Of a stretch of 64,000 bases of DNA, positions 16,873 through 26,038 are shown in pieces (the stretch's first letter is position 1; each line of letters starts with the position of its first letter). The stretch is from the NCBI GenBank assembly GCA_052170475.1, contig JBQNAL010000003.1:1-64000 (forward strand), in the 5' to 3' direction. The position numbers and the translations under genes are program-made. This stretch comes from CAJPQU01 sp052170475 (lineage in GTDB: Bacteria > Bacillota > Negativicutes > Selenomonadales > Selenomonadaceae). The notes beneath the pieces were generated by a model, which worked only from the letters and a program-made list of their open reading frames with translations, was not told where the DNA came from and did not search any database.

Positions 16873-17550
16873 TCAAGATGCCCCCGCTTTCTCTAAAACA
16901 TGAATGTCACCTTGCGAATACAATCCGCGCAAAATAACGGTAAGATAAGCGACATACTGGGGCAGAAAAGAGCGGGTACCATAACCGACATCCGAAAAAA
17001 TAGCAATACCCTGCGCCGTTTTATATTCGACACTGGCCGGATAGAGCGTCATGGCGTAGCTGTTTTCAAACTCGACAAAAGCCGCCGAAAGTCTCGCATC
17101 CATCCACGGCAGTACCCGGCGGACGATCGCACCCAGCCGCAAAAATTTCTCATGGATAGCGGCGCGAAATGCCGCATGTGCCTCATCGTCTGCCCCCCGC
17201 AGGAGGATTGTATTCACGATGCCAAACAGCGACATCATCCGCTGATGACGCATCATGAGCGCCCCCCAATCTGCAGCAAACACCGTCAAGTCGTTTTCTG
17301 GCGCGGTAAAAGAGACCGCCGCATCTTGAACCATCGCTTCAATATCTCGTCTTAAAATGAGTAAAAAAATATCTTCCTTGCCGCGAAAATAATTGTAAAG
17401 ATTGATCCGGCTAAAATCAAGACCCCGGCCGATGGTGCTAAAGGTCACGGCATCGTAGCCGTCCCGATCATAGAGCGCCGCCGTCACATCGACGATCTGC
17501 CGGATGCGCTCCTCCCGCTGCGTTTCTCCCTGCTTTTGTCCCTTGTCCAT
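16873..17550 (-). CDS. TetR/AcrR family transcriptional regulator
   Basis: The 225-residue protein starts with a TetR-type helix-turn-helix (about residues 15-62), seen as RIRQIVDVTAALYDRDGYD, TFSTIGRGL and NLYNYFRGKEDIF, followed by an all-helical ligand-binding part without recognised specificity. It is transcribed in the same direction as the solute-binding protein gene 157 bases downstream and may regulate it; the inverted repeat at 16747-16777 is a candidate site. Confidence 0.85.
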   Translation of the reverse strand: MDKGQKQGETQREERIRQIVDVTAALYDRDGYDAVTFSTIGRGLDFSRINLYNYFRGKEDIFLLILRRDIEAMVQDAAVSFTAPENDLTVFAADWGALMMRHQRMMSLFGIVNTILLRGADDEAHAAFRAAIHEKFLRLGAIVRRVLPWMDARLSAAFVEFENSYAMTLYPASVEYKTAQGIAIFSDVGYGTRSFLPQYVAYLTVILRGLYSQGDIHVLEKAGAS

Positions 17551-17670
17551 CCTCTCACCCCAGCCCTAAAACGTACCTTATCGGAAAAACCTATCGTGTG
17601 GGGAATTATAGCAAACCATCCCCCAAGGTGCAACCATGATCCGAAATGCATTGCGTCGTCCCCCTTGCCT

Positions 17671-20082
17671 TTACTCCCACCAGCCGCGTTCGCGGTAGCG
17701 TTCCACGCGCAAACGCGTCCCGTCGGAACGAAAGACGATGGCGCCGTCCTCGTCGGTGCGGCAGATCTCGGCGCCCGCCTCAATCAAGCGATCGACGACT
17801 TGCGGGCAGGGGTGGCCGAAGGGATTGTCCGCGCCTACGGAGATGACCGCCCACGCAGGGCGAACGGCGGCGACGAAGGCGGGGGAACTCGAGGTATCGG
17901 AGCCGTGGTGACCGACTTGGAGAACCGTACTTTGAAGGCTTTGCTGTTTTTTCAGCACCTCTGCTTCCTGCTCCTTGATCAAATCGCCGGTGAAGAGAAA
18001 GGACGTCGCACCATAGGAAACGCGATAAACATTCGACGCCTCGTTGCCGATGGATAGGCTAAGATCCACCGGCGCGTGGAGGACTTCCACCCGCACGCCG
18101 TCCACGTCAATGACCGCGCCCTCTCGCGCGGGGGCGAGCTTAGCAAGCGCCGGCGCCTGCACCTCGGCGCCAAGGCTCTTGGCGTACTCGGCGCGAGGCT
18201 CGTGACCCGTCCAGACGAAACCCACGGGGATGCGCGTGAGGAGGCTCCCCGTGCCGCCCGCATGATCCTCATGGGCATGGGTGAGGAGGATGAAGTCCAG
18301 CGCCCGCACCCCATAATGTAAAAGATACGGCAAATCGACCCGTCCCCCCACGTCGAAGGCGTGGTCGCGCACGCCGCCGGTATCGATCATGAAGGCGCGT
18401 CCGTGAGGCGTCGTGACGAGGGCGGCATTTCCCTGATGAACGTCGATGAAGTGGACGGCCATTTCCGCTGGCCGTGAAAACTGCCAACCGAAAAAGGAAG
18501 CGACCAAAAGCGCCGCCCCGACGCCGACCCCGCGCCCATGCGCCACGAGCCACGCCCAAACCGCCTGCCGCCGCTCCGCCGCCCCGCACCAAAGAAACAG
18601 ACCCGCGTAATAAAGTGCGCTGACGCCAAAGCCCATCGTCGGCACATAGAGGACGCTCCCCGGCAGACGCGCCATGAAGCGAGCCATCTCGTAGACGATC
18701 CCCAACAGCAGACTGTCCACGGAAAAAAGAAAGTGTCCGGCGAGGGGCAGGAAAAAAGCGACAATCCCCGCGAAAAGCGCCGCCATCATCATAAACTCCA
18801 AAAGCGGGACGATGGTGAGATTGGCCAAGAGCGAACTCAGGGACACCTGATGGAAGTACCACGCCAAAAAGGGGAGCGTCGAGAGCTGCGCCGCCAGTGT
18901 GATGGAAAGTCCGCCGCGGAGAAATTCCGGCCAACCGCTCAGGATGTCCCGAAAGCGCGGTGCAAGGTAGAGCAGCCCCGCCGTGGCAGCAAAGGAAAGC
19001 TGGAAGCTGATGTCAAAGAGAAGGAGCGGGGAGACGAGCAGCAAGGAGAGCCCCGTGATGGTGAGGATCCGCTGCGCCTCCTTTTCTCTCTCCAGCGCCA
19101 CCGCCAAAAACGTCAGCCCGCCCATGAGCGCGGAGCGCAGAACCGGCGGAACGAGACCCGCCAACAGGCTGTAAAAGGCGATGGCGAAGATAACAAGCGC
19201 AGAAACGAGCGCCCGAGGAAGGCGCAACCACGTCCCAAGCCACGCCATGACGGCAGCCAAAAGGCTGATGTGAGAGCCGGATACCGATAGGATATGCACG
19301 ACCCCCGTGGCCACAAACGCTTCGGTCAGCTCCGGCCGAATCCCCTCGTAGCCGCCAAAGAGCAGGGCAAAGAGCGCCGCCGCGTCGCCCTTCGGCATAG
19401 CGGTGGCCATGCTTTCTCGATAATGCTGGCGCACCGCCTCCGCCCAGCGCCGAAGGCTCGCCCCCGGCACTGGCTCGATCTTTAGGCCGGGCGCTCGAGC
19501 GGATAAACGCGCGGTAATCCCCTGACTCAGGAGGCGACGCACCGCGTCGATCTGCCCCGGATTTTGATAGCGGCCGGGGAGCCGTAGCTTCCCTTCCGCC
19601 CGCACGCGATCCCCGGCGCGCGCCGTGGGCGCATCCGCCCCCTCCGGCAAACGATCATGGAGATACAGCCCCCCACGAACGGAATGAACGCGACCCCTGT
19701 CATCGCGAAAGGACGCGGCCTCCACCTCGTAACGCACCCGACACTCCCCACGCGCATCCTCCGTCACGACCGGTGCCGTACGCAAAACACCCGTCACTTC
19801 GCCGACTTCTCCTGCGTGTCGGGCGATGTCCGTCGCGGGGAGAACGTTCGCCATGCCGCCGCGAAGCGCTCCGACGAGGAGAAAGAGAACGGCCAAAGCA
19901 AGCCATGTCCGCGCGCTCCTCCGCCACCACAGAAACGCCACAACAAAAAAGGCCGCTGCCGAGAAGAGCAGCAACGGCCAAATGGGCAGCGAAAAAAGGC
20001 CGCCTGCGTAAATGCCCGCCGCCAAGACGCCCAAGAGGAGATTCAAAAACATCTCCGGCCACGTCCCCATGCGGTTCATCAT
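17671..20082 (-). CDS. comEC: DNA internalization protein ComEC/Rec2
   Basis: Inner-membrane channel for uptake of single-stranded DNA in natural transformation. The 803-residue protein has the three expected parts: an N-terminal DUF4131 region with membrane segments, a central Competence domain with many helices (about 220-500, including SVSGSHISLLAAV), and a C-terminal metallo-beta-lactamase domain with FIDVHQGNAALV, MIDTG and THAHEDHAGG. The start overlaps the comEA stop by 4 bases, as in a comEA-comEC unit. Type IV pilus genes that would bring DNA to it are not in the window. Confidence 0.93.
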   Translation of the reverse strand: MMNRMGTWPEMFLNLLLGVLAAGIYAGGLFSLPIWPLLLFSAAAFFVVAFLWWRRSARTWLALAVLFLLVGALRGGMANVLPATDIARHAGEVGEVTGVLRTAPVVTEDARGECRVRYEVEAASFRDDRGRVHSVRGGLYLHDRLPEGADAPTARAGDRVRAEGKLRLPGRYQNPGQIDAVRRLLSQGITARLSARAPGLKIEPVPGASLRRWAEAVRQHYRESMATAMPKGDAAALFALLFGGYEGIRPELTEAFVATGVVHILSVSGSHISLLAAVMAWLGTWLRLPRALVSALVIFAIAFYSLLAGLVPPVLRSALMGGLTFLAVALEREKEAQRILTITGLSLLLVSPLLLFDISFQLSFAATAGLLYLAPRFRDILSGWPEFLRGGLSITLAAQLSTLPFLAWYFHQVSLSSLLANLTIVPLLEFMMMAALFAGIVAFFLPLAGHFLFSVDSLLLGIVYEMARFMARLPGSVLYVPTMGFGVSALYYAGLFLWCGAAERRQAVWAWLVAHGRGVGVGAALLVASFFGWQFSRPAEMAVHFIDVHQGNAALVTTPHGRAFMIDTGGVRDHAFDVGGRVDLPYLLHYGVRALDFILLTHAHEDHAGGTGSLLTRIPVGFVWTGHEPRAEYAKSLGAEVQAPALAKLAPAREGAVIDVDGVRVEVLHAPVDLSLSIGNEASNVYRVSYGATSFLFTGDLIKEQEAEVLKKQQSLQSTVLQVGHHGSDTSSSPAFVAAVRPAWAVISVGADNPFGHPCPQVVDRLIEAGAEICRTDEDGAIVFRSDGTRLRVERYRERGWWE

Positions 20083-20633
20083 AGCGCCGCCTTATCCTTG
20101 AGCCGAGAAAATTTCACCTCGCCGATCCCCCGCACGTTCTTCAGTTCTTCTATCGAAGAGAAGGCCCCGTTCTCTTTTCGGTACGCCACAATGCGCTTCG
20201 CCATCACCGGCCCGATGCCGGGAAGCGCCTCCAACTCCTTTTCATCCGCCGTATTGATGTGAACGAGTCCATCCGCTTTCGCGTTCGTCGCGGCTTCTGT
20301 CCGGTCTTCTTCAGAAAGCGCCCCCGGCACAACGATATGCTGCCCATCTTTTAAGGGCATGGCCAAATTGATTTTCGCCAGATCCGCGTTGGGCGTCGCG
20401 CCGCCAGAGGCCGCCACGGCCTGTTCCACCCGTCCCGCAGGGAGCGTCACCACTCCCGGGCGGCGCACCGCCCCGGTGACGTACACCGTCACCCGCTCTT
20501 CGGTGGCGGTTCCCACGTCCAAGGGGAGCGTCGTCGCCGCGTCGTCCTCTTGCGCTAACATATACGCCGTCACGCCCATGGCGGAGAGTGCCATCACCAT
20601 GAGAATGAGCAGCGACCGCCTTAGCATCGGCAT
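20079..20633 (-). CDS. comEA: Competence DNA receptor ComEA
   Basis: Periplasmic or membrane-tethered double-stranded DNA-binding protein that hands DNA to ComEC. The 184-residue protein has an N-terminal membrane anchor (about 5-27), a SLBB domain (VYVTGAVRRPGVVTLP, 50-110) and a C-terminal pair of helix-hairpin-helix motifs (HINTADEKELEALPGIGPVMAKRI and the VRGIG repeat, about 120-184), split here across the described motif for brevity. Position directly ahead of comEC supports the assignment. Confidence 0.92.
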   Translation of the reverse strand: MPMLRRSLLILMVMALSAMGVTAYMLAQEDDAATTLPLDVGTATEERVTVYVTGAVRRPGVVTLPAGRVEQAVAASGGATPNADLAKINLAMPLKDGQHIVVPGALSEEDRTEAATNAKADGLVHINTADEKELEALPGIGPVMAKRIVAYRKENGAFSSIEELKNVRGIGEVKFSRLKDKAAL

Positions 20634-20642
20634 CCCCTCACC

Positions 20643-21215
20643 TCAATTCTCAATCCCCCGCCGCGCCCCGACGCCTTTGGTGTAATAATGGCGCACTTCC
20701 TTCATCTCCGTCACCAAATCTGCCCGCGCGATGAGCCAGTCCGGCGCCCCCCGCCCCGTCAGCACCAACTCCACCGCGGGGGAAATCTCGTCCAGCAATC
20801 GTTCCACCGCCCCGCGGTCGATGAGCCCAAAGAAAAGAGCCACATTCAGCTCGTCCAAGATGACCACATCATACGCCCCCGACAGCGCTTCCCGCGCCGC
20901 CTCGGAGAACCCCTCCCCCAAGAGCGTCACATAGTCCGCTGGCGGCTTTCCCGCAGGGAAAACGACCACTTCCTCCCCCCACGCTTCTCGCTCCTCCGGC
21001 GTCAGCATCCCCTCCTGCGCCACAAAAAAAGGCTTGCCCGTAGTGGCGAGACGAAGGTTAGGCGAAAAGCCCCGCAACACCGTCTGCTCACTATAAGCCA
21101 GCCCTTTCATGAACTGCATGATATAGACTTTTTTCCCAGCGCCAAGGGCGCGGATGGAAAGTCCGATCGCCGCCGTCGTCTTACCTTTGCCGTTTCCCGT
21201 ATAGATTTGCAGCAT
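20643..21215 (-). CDS. cobO: Corrinoid adenosyltransferase, CobO/BtuR type
   Basis: Transfers the adenosyl group of ATP to cob(I)alamin or a corrinoid precursor, giving the coenzyme form needed by methylmalonyl-CoA mutase. The 190-residue protein has the CobA/CobO P-loop GNGKGKTTAA at its start, MQFMKG, and VILDELNVAL in the second half, all typical. It lies 9 bases from comEA and 15 from the nitroreductase gene, within a mixed operon. Confidence 0.93.
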   Translation of the reverse strand: MLQIYTGNGKGKTTAAIGLSIRALGAGKKVYIMQFMKGLAYSEQTVLRGFSPNLRLATTGKPFFVAQEGMLTPEEREAWGEEVVVFPAGKPPADYVTLLGEGFSEAAREALSGAYDVVILDELNVALFFGLIDRGAVERLLDEISPAVELVLTGRGAPDWLIARADLVTEMKEVRHYYTKGVGARRGIEN

Positions 21216-21230
21216 TCCCCTCCGCCTCGC

Positions 21231-21788
21231 TCACTTGACGATATTGACGATGTTGTCCGCCGACGCCAACACATGCGGCGGCGTAAACATCCGCTTATAG
21301 CCGAAAACCCCGACGCTAAGCGGCTCATACCCGGCGGGAATGCTGAGCTGCTCAAGCACCTTCTGCGTCTCCGGGGCGCGGAGCAGTTCCGGCGCGGACG
21401 TCAGCCAGCAGGAACCGATCCCATACTTCTCCGCCACCAGCATCATCCCACCAAAGACCATATTCGCCGCGTCTTCCGCATATTTGCTGTCCCGATGCCC
21501 CGACACGATCAAGAGGAGCGCCGACTCCACCAAGATCCGCCCCGTCACCGCCGGATCGCCCCAGATGTCGCCATGCACGCGCGCCACCATCTTTTCATAG
21601 CTCGCGCCAAGCTGCTTCATCAGACCGCGATTTTGCAGCACCGTGAAGTGCCATTCCTGATTGCGAGCCGCATTGGAGAGCATTTTTCCCTCTTCCAAGA
21701 TCTCCATCAGTTCCTCGTCTTGGATGGGGCGCATATCTAACTGCGACGTGCTGCGCCGCATGAGTACGTTGCGCAATATATTATTCAT
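21231..21788 (-). CDS. Nitroreductase family protein
   Basis: FMN-dependent NAD(P)H oxidoreductase fold of 185 residues. It begins with RRSTSQLDMRPIQDEELMEILE and has AARNQEWHFTVLQ, a region that packs against FMN in this family, and a central GIGSCWL segment. Substrate unknown. It sits between queF and cobO in the same operon; BluB-like enzymes that make the lower ligand of B12 share the fold, but I see no specific BluB signature. Confidence 0.85.
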   Translation of the reverse strand: MNNILRNVLMRRSTSQLDMRPIQDEELMEILEEGKMLSNAARNQEWHFTVLQNRGLMKQLGASYEKMVARVHGDIWGDPAVTGRILVESALLLIVSGHRDSKYAEDAANMVFGGMMLVAEKYGIGSCWLTSAPELLRAPETQKVLEQLSIPAGYEPLSVGVFGYKRMFTPPHVLASADNIVNIVK

Positions 21789-21824
21789 ATTCGTTCCTCC
21801 GTTTTCTCTCCCGCTTGCTCGGAC

Positions 21825-22316
21825 TCAGCGGTTATCCACCCGATCCATGCCCGCCATATCATGCCGCCGAAAGCGCTCCTGCGCCAGCCCTTCGTACTTC
21901 GTCCCCGGCCGCCCATAGTTCGCGTAAGGATCAATCGAAATGCCCCCGCGGGGGAGAAATTTCCCCCACACTTCCAAGTAGCGCGGATCCATGAGCTTGA
22001 CAAGATCCTTCATGATCAGATTTACCACGTCCTCGTGGAACGCGCCGTGACTGCGAAACCCGAACAGGTACAGCTTCAGGGATTTACTCTCCACCATGCG
22101 GACATCCGGCACATAGGAAATATAGAGCGCCGCAAAATCCGGCTGCCCGGTGATGGGGCAAAGGCTGGTAAATTCCGGGCAGTTGAACTTCACCCAGTAA
22201 TCGTTTTCCTGATGTCGATTGACAAACGTCTCCAAGACCTCCGGCGCATACCCCACCGGATAGGTCGTCCCGCCACGCCCTAAAAGGGTCAGCCCCAAAG
22301 CCTCCCGCTCATCCAT
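21825..22316 (-). CDS. queF: NADPH-dependent 7-cyano-7-deazaguanine reductase QueF
   Basis: Reduces preQ0 to preQ1 in queuosine synthesis. The 163-residue protein is the short (type I) form. The catalytic cysteine is in FTSLCPITGQPDF, with the partner Asp in the same segment, and ESKSLKLYLFGFRSHGAFHED is the NADPH-binding QueF motif (split by description here). The ATG at 22316 has AGGGAG eight bases upstream; an earlier in-frame start at 22349 would overlap the preceding gene much more. It overlaps the end of the GGDEF-EAL gene by 8 bases. Other queuosine genes are not in the window. Confidence 0.93.
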   Translation of the reverse strand: MDEREALGLTLLGRGGTTYPVGYAPEVLETFVNRHQENDYWVKFNCPEFTSLCPITGQPDFAALYISYVPDVRMVESKSLKLYLFGFRSHGAFHEDVVNLIMKDLVKLMDPRYLEVWGKFLPRGGISIDPYANYGRPGTKYEGLAQERFRRHDMAGMDRVDNR

Positions 22317-24039
22317 TCGTCGGCTCCCTTCCCATGTACTGCCGCTCAAAGTCCTCCTCGGACGCTGGGCGACCGAAGAGATACCCCTGAATGAAATCCG
22401 CCCGGCAATCCTTCGTCACGATGTCATACACCTGCTCTTCCTCCACGCCTTCCATGCAGACCTGCATCCCCACGCGATGACACAAGGTTACCGTATATTC
22501 CACCAAATGCCGATCAAAATCGTTACTCGTAATGTGCCGGACAAATTCCCGATCCACCTTCACCACGTCGCAGGGCAGCTTCTTGAGATACGCGAGCGAC
22601 GAATACCCCGTGCCGAAGTCGTCCATGGCAATACGGACGCCGCGGTCGCGAAACTCCGTAAACTTTTGATAGAGAAACGCCCAGTCGGAAACGATCATGC
22701 TCTCCGTCAATTCCAAAGTCAGCGCCTCCGACGGCAGAGATAGATTTTCGAGCGTTTCAAAGACGAAGGGGAGAAAGGTGACGTCCTTGATCTGCGCATA
22801 GGAGACATTGATGCTCATATGAAAATCCGGCACGACCTCCCGCCATTTCCGACACGTCTTGAGCGCTTCCTCCACGATCCACTTCCCCAAGGGCAGGATC
22901 ATCTTCGTCTCCTCTAAGATCGGGACAAATTCCATGGGCGACACCATGGCACCATGGGGATTGCGCCAGCGAAGCAGCGCCTCCGCCCCGATGAGCCGCT
23001 GCGTCGCCGCCTCAACCTGCGGCTGGAAAAAGAGACAAAACCCCTCACAGCCGTTCTCCACGCTGTTCTTTAAGGTATCGCGCATGGCCAGCGCCCGCAT
23101 CCAGCGATTGTACTGCTCGCGCGTGAAGATGACGTTGCGGTTCTTCCCGTCACGCTTCGCCAAATCGAGCGCCGCCTCCGCGCGCTTATGGAGAACCAAA
23201 TAGTCCTTGCCCCCTTGAGGGTAGCTGACGGTTCCCCCCGAGACCGTACAGAAATACATTTTTCCGTCAATGAACTGCTGGCGGGACATGCAGATCTGAA
23301 TGGACTGGAAAATGGCATCCGCCTCCGCGGTAGAAACGCCCGGCATGATGATGCCAAACTCGTCGCCATCCAATTTGTACGGCAGCATTCCTTTCGGCAG
23401 GATATTGGCAATCTGCTCCGCCGCCGCGCGCAGTACCTGATTGCCAAAGAAACGATTATACGTCTCATTGACCACCTTGAAATTGTCCAGTCCTAAAACG
23501 AGAATGACCCCGCCCACACCGCTGCGCCGGAAATCCTCTAAAGCCGCCCTTACGCCACGCTCAAACTGTGAACGGCTCAAGAGACCCGTCACCGTATCCG
23601 CTTCATTGAGATGCTCCATGCGCACCATCATCCCAGCGGAAAAGTAGGGACGCCCCGATGAATCGTAGAGACGCATCCCCCGGCGGCGCACCCACACATA
23701 ACGGCCATTCTTGTCGCGCACCCGCTGCGCCACATCCACCTCGGGGATAAAATAATCCACACCGCTGGCGCCTTGATCGTCGGGATGCACACGCGACGTC
23801 CACACCGCGTCCATATCGCCGACGATCCGGCTCGTGAGGGCAAAGTCTGTCACCCAGTTTTCGGAAAGCAAGGTCTCTTTTGCCATCACATCGGTCACAA
23901 AGAAATATGCGTCGCTGGATTTCGTCAGGATATTAAAATAAAATGCAATTTGCTGTAAGAGTGGCGACAGCGCCTTGCCCCACCGTCCGCCACGTTGCTT
24001 CTTCGGCGGACGCTCGACCCGAGATCGACCATCTCTCAT
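22309..24039 (-). CDS. PAS-GGDEF-EAL protein, cyclic di-GMP turnover
   Basis: The 576-residue soluble protein has a PAS-like sensor (about 25-145), a GGDEF domain whose signature reads DGDEF (in KLDGDEFGI) and an EAL domain with the intact signature IGAEALLRW, DDFGTGYSSLAYL and ENGCEG-type loops. The variant DGDEF is compatible with an active or a regulatory cyclase domain; the EAL residues look sufficient for phosphodiesterase activity. The ATG at 24039 follows CAGGTGA; a TTG at 24096 would be the longer alternative. It is the first gene of the operon running to comEC. Confidence 0.9.
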   Translation of the reverse strand: MRDGRSRVERPPKKQRGGRWGKALSPLLQQIAFYFNILTKSSDAYFFVTDVMAKETLLSENWVTDFALTSRIVGDMDAVWTSRVHPDDQGASGVDYFIPEVDVAQRVRDKNGRYVWVRRRGMRLYDSSGRPYFSAGMMVRMEHLNEADTVTGLLSRSQFERGVRAALEDFRRSGVGGVILVLGLDNFKVVNETYNRFFGNQVLRAAAEQIANILPKGMLPYKLDGDEFGIIMPGVSTAEADAIFQSIQICMSRQQFIDGKMYFCTVSGGTVSYPQGGKDYLVLHKRAEAALDLAKRDGKNRNVIFTREQYNRWMRALAMRDTLKNSVENGCEGFCLFFQPQVEAATQRLIGAEALLRWRNPHGAMVSPMEFVPILEETKMILPLGKWIVEEALKTCRKWREVVPDFHMSINVSYAQIKDVTFLPFVFETLENLSLPSEALTLELTESMIVSDWAFLYQKFTEFRDRGVRIAMDDFGTGYSSLAYLKKLPCDVVKVDREFVRHITSNDFDRHLVEYTVTLCHRVGMQVCMEGVEEEQVYDIVTKDCRADFIQGYLFGRPASEEDFERQYMGREPTNG

Positions 24040-24134
24040 ACTGTTCACCTGTTTCTCACCCCACCCCGGCAGGCTTTTCCCGTTGCCCAAAGGCAATCAT
24101 CTATCCTTTGCCTTATGACAGCATTTACAGAATT

Positions 24135-24163
24135 ATTATAGTAGATTCCATCGACAATAGCAA
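24135..24163 (-). promoter_or_regulatory. Promoter of the GGDEF-EAL/queF/cobO/com operon
   Basis: On the minus strand TTGCTA (24158-24163), a 17-base spacer and TATAAT (24135-24140) predict a start near 24128, about 90 bases before the ATG. Confidence 0.72.
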
Positions 24164-24190
24164 GGGACGCCGCATCACAAAGCCGCCGCC

Positions 24191-24877
24191 TCACAGCGTG
24201 TCATGGAGCGGGTACCAGAGAAAGGCGTGGCGCTTCGTCCCGTACCGATCATATTTTCCATCATTTTGTAGCGGCGGGAATACGAGAGGCGTATCCCCAT
24301 CGCCCCGCACCGTGACGGTAATCGGAATATCCGGCGCTACGTCCATGGCCGGAAAATCCAAAACGACTCCCACGCGCTGCCACGTCGTCCGTCGGCCGAT
24401 GTCCGGCTCGATGGAACGCTGCAAATTCGCGTAGCGGATGCGAGAAGGCTCCAACACCCGCTCCCCTTGGGTCACGCGAATCACCGCGTTCAAAAAGCGT
24501 TCCCGATCAAAATTGCGAATATTGAAGAGAATCCGCAGTTGACAGGAATCCCCTGCCCAGTGAAACGCGCCGAAGTCTCGCCGCCCGCTGCGCGTCTGCT
24601 CCACCTGCTCGTTGATGACCCGCGGAAAGGGCGTGATCCAGTAAATGTCGGCCGCCGTCCGCACATCCCCGACGATAAAATGCCCGCCGGTGACAGGTCC
24701 TGCCGACGCCATGGAACGATACGCGAATACGATCGTTGGATCGGGGATGAGCCGATTCGCCTTCGTCTGTGCTTCGCTGATCTGTTCCGCCGTCAAAGGC
24801 GTCATCGCCATGGCCACGGAAGCGCTCCACAAGAGCGCGGCAGCCACCGCCGCACACCAAAAACTTTTTCCCGTCAC
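24191..24877 (-). CDS. Exported protein of unknown function
   Basis: The 228-residue protein has a clear Sec signal peptide ending in SVAMA-MTP (about residue 24). The mature part appears beta-rich with no recognised domain. Translation starts with GTG at 24877, preceded by GGAGGGAG. It follows hemW by 12 bases and is probably cotranscribed with lepA-hemW. I do not assign a function. Confidence 0.7.
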   Translation of the reverse strand: MTGKSFWCAAVAAALLWSASVAMAMTPLTAEQISEAQTKANRLIPDPTIVFAYRSMASAGPVTGGHFIVGDVRTAADIYWITPFPRVINEQVEQTRSGRRDFGAFHWAGDSCQLRILFNIRNFDRERFLNAVIRVTQGERVLEPSRIRYANLQRSIEPDIGRRTTWQRVGVVLDFPAMDVAPDIPITVTVRGDGDTPLVFPPLQNDGKYDRYGTKRHAFLWYPLHDTL

Positions 24878-24889
24878 GAGACTCCCTCC

Positions 24890-26038
24890 TCATCCATCCT
24901 CGTCCAGTAAAAAGGCGCGAAAGGCCACATTTCCAAGCTTCATGCCCCGTTCTGTCAGGCGAATATACGATGGCGACACCTCCAACAGCCCCTGCGCCAA
25001 GAGCTTCTCCACCACCGCACCGTAGACGCTTTCCAGCGGACGCCCGAAGGCGGCGGCAAATTGCGCCAGATCGATGCCCCGCGCCGTCCGCAAGGCCAAA
25101 AAGCAAAACTCTTCCATCCGATGCTTTCGCGTAGGTGGTTCTTCTTCGCTCGCGGGAGAATGCCCGCCCTCCACCATAGCGATATAGCGAGCGACATCGG
25201 GCTCATTCGCCGTGCGCCGCCCCGCCCAATAGCCGTGGGCGGCCGCGCCGAAGCCCACATAAGGGACATCCGTCCAATAGGAAAAATTGTGACGGCTCAT
25301 GAAGCCGGGGCGGGCGAAATTCGCGATCTCGTAGCGGGCGAAGCCATAGCGGGGCAAGATGTCCGTCAAGTAATCGTACATCGCCTCGGTCTCTTCCTCG
25401 GCGGGAAGATCGAGCGTCCCCGCCGCTTCCTCCACCGCAAAGGGAGTCCCCGCTTCCACCGTCAGGCCGTAAACAGAGAGATGGGTCGGGGCTAAGTCCA
25501 TCGCCGTCCCCACGCTGCAGCGCACATCCTCCAATGTCTGCCCCGGCAGACCGTACATGAGATCGAGGCTCACATCCGTAAACCCTGCCGCCCGCGCCCA
25601 CCGCACCGTATCTCGGATCGCCTGCGCCGTATGGATGCGCCCGATCCGCGCCAAGAGGCGATCCGAAAAACTCTGCGCCCCCACGGAAAGCCTCGTCACC
25701 CCAAGCGTATAAAGCGCCGTAAGCGTTTCCAAATCCACCGTGCCGGGATTAACCTCGACGGTCACCTCCGCCTCCGACGAAAACGGCAGCGCCCGTTTCA
25801 ATGTCAACAAAAGGCGTGTCAAGAGGGAAGTCGAAAGCGCCGTCGGCGTTCCGCCGCCGATGTAGCCCGTCGCCGCCGCGCCATGCGCCGCGATCATCGG
25901 CCCTCTTTCCTCAATCTCTCGGCAGAGCGCCGCCGTATAAGCCGCCATCTGCGCTTTCGTCCCCACTTGCGACGGGAAATCACAGTAGGCGCACTTCTTT
26001 TGGCAAAAGGGAATATGAACGTAGACCCCGTACGCCAT
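24890..26038 (-). CDS. hemW: Radical SAM haem chaperone HemW
   Basis: The 382-residue protein has the radical SAM cysteine triad CQKKCAYC (residues 14-21) right after MAYGVYVHIPF, then GGGTPTALS, the EVNPGTVDLE strand and a C-terminal HemN-like domain. HemW-type proteins lack the extra features of the oxygen-independent coproporphyrinogen oxidase HemN and bind haem. The ATG at 26038 shares one base with the lepA stop (TGATG), which fixes the start; the frame is open to 26170 inside lepA. Confidence 0.92.
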   Translation of the reverse strand: MAYGVYVHIPFCQKKCAYCDFPSQVGTKAQMAAYTAALCREIEERGPMIAAHGAAATGYIGGGTPTALSTSLLTRLLLTLKRALPFSSEAEVTVEVNPGTVDLETLTALYTLGVTRLSVGAQSFSDRLLARIGRIHTAQAIRDTVRWARAAGFTDVSLDLMYGLPGQTLEDVRCSVGTAMDLAPTHLSVYGLTVEAGTPFAVEEAAGTLDLPAEEETEAMYDYLTDILPRYGFARYEIANFARPGFMSRHNFSYWTDVPYVGFGAAAHGYWAGRRTANEPDVARYIAMVEGGHSPASEEEPPTRKHRMEEFCFLALRTARGIDLAQFAAAFGRPLESVYGAVVEKLLAQGLLEVSPSYIRLTERGMKLGNVAFRAFLLDEDG

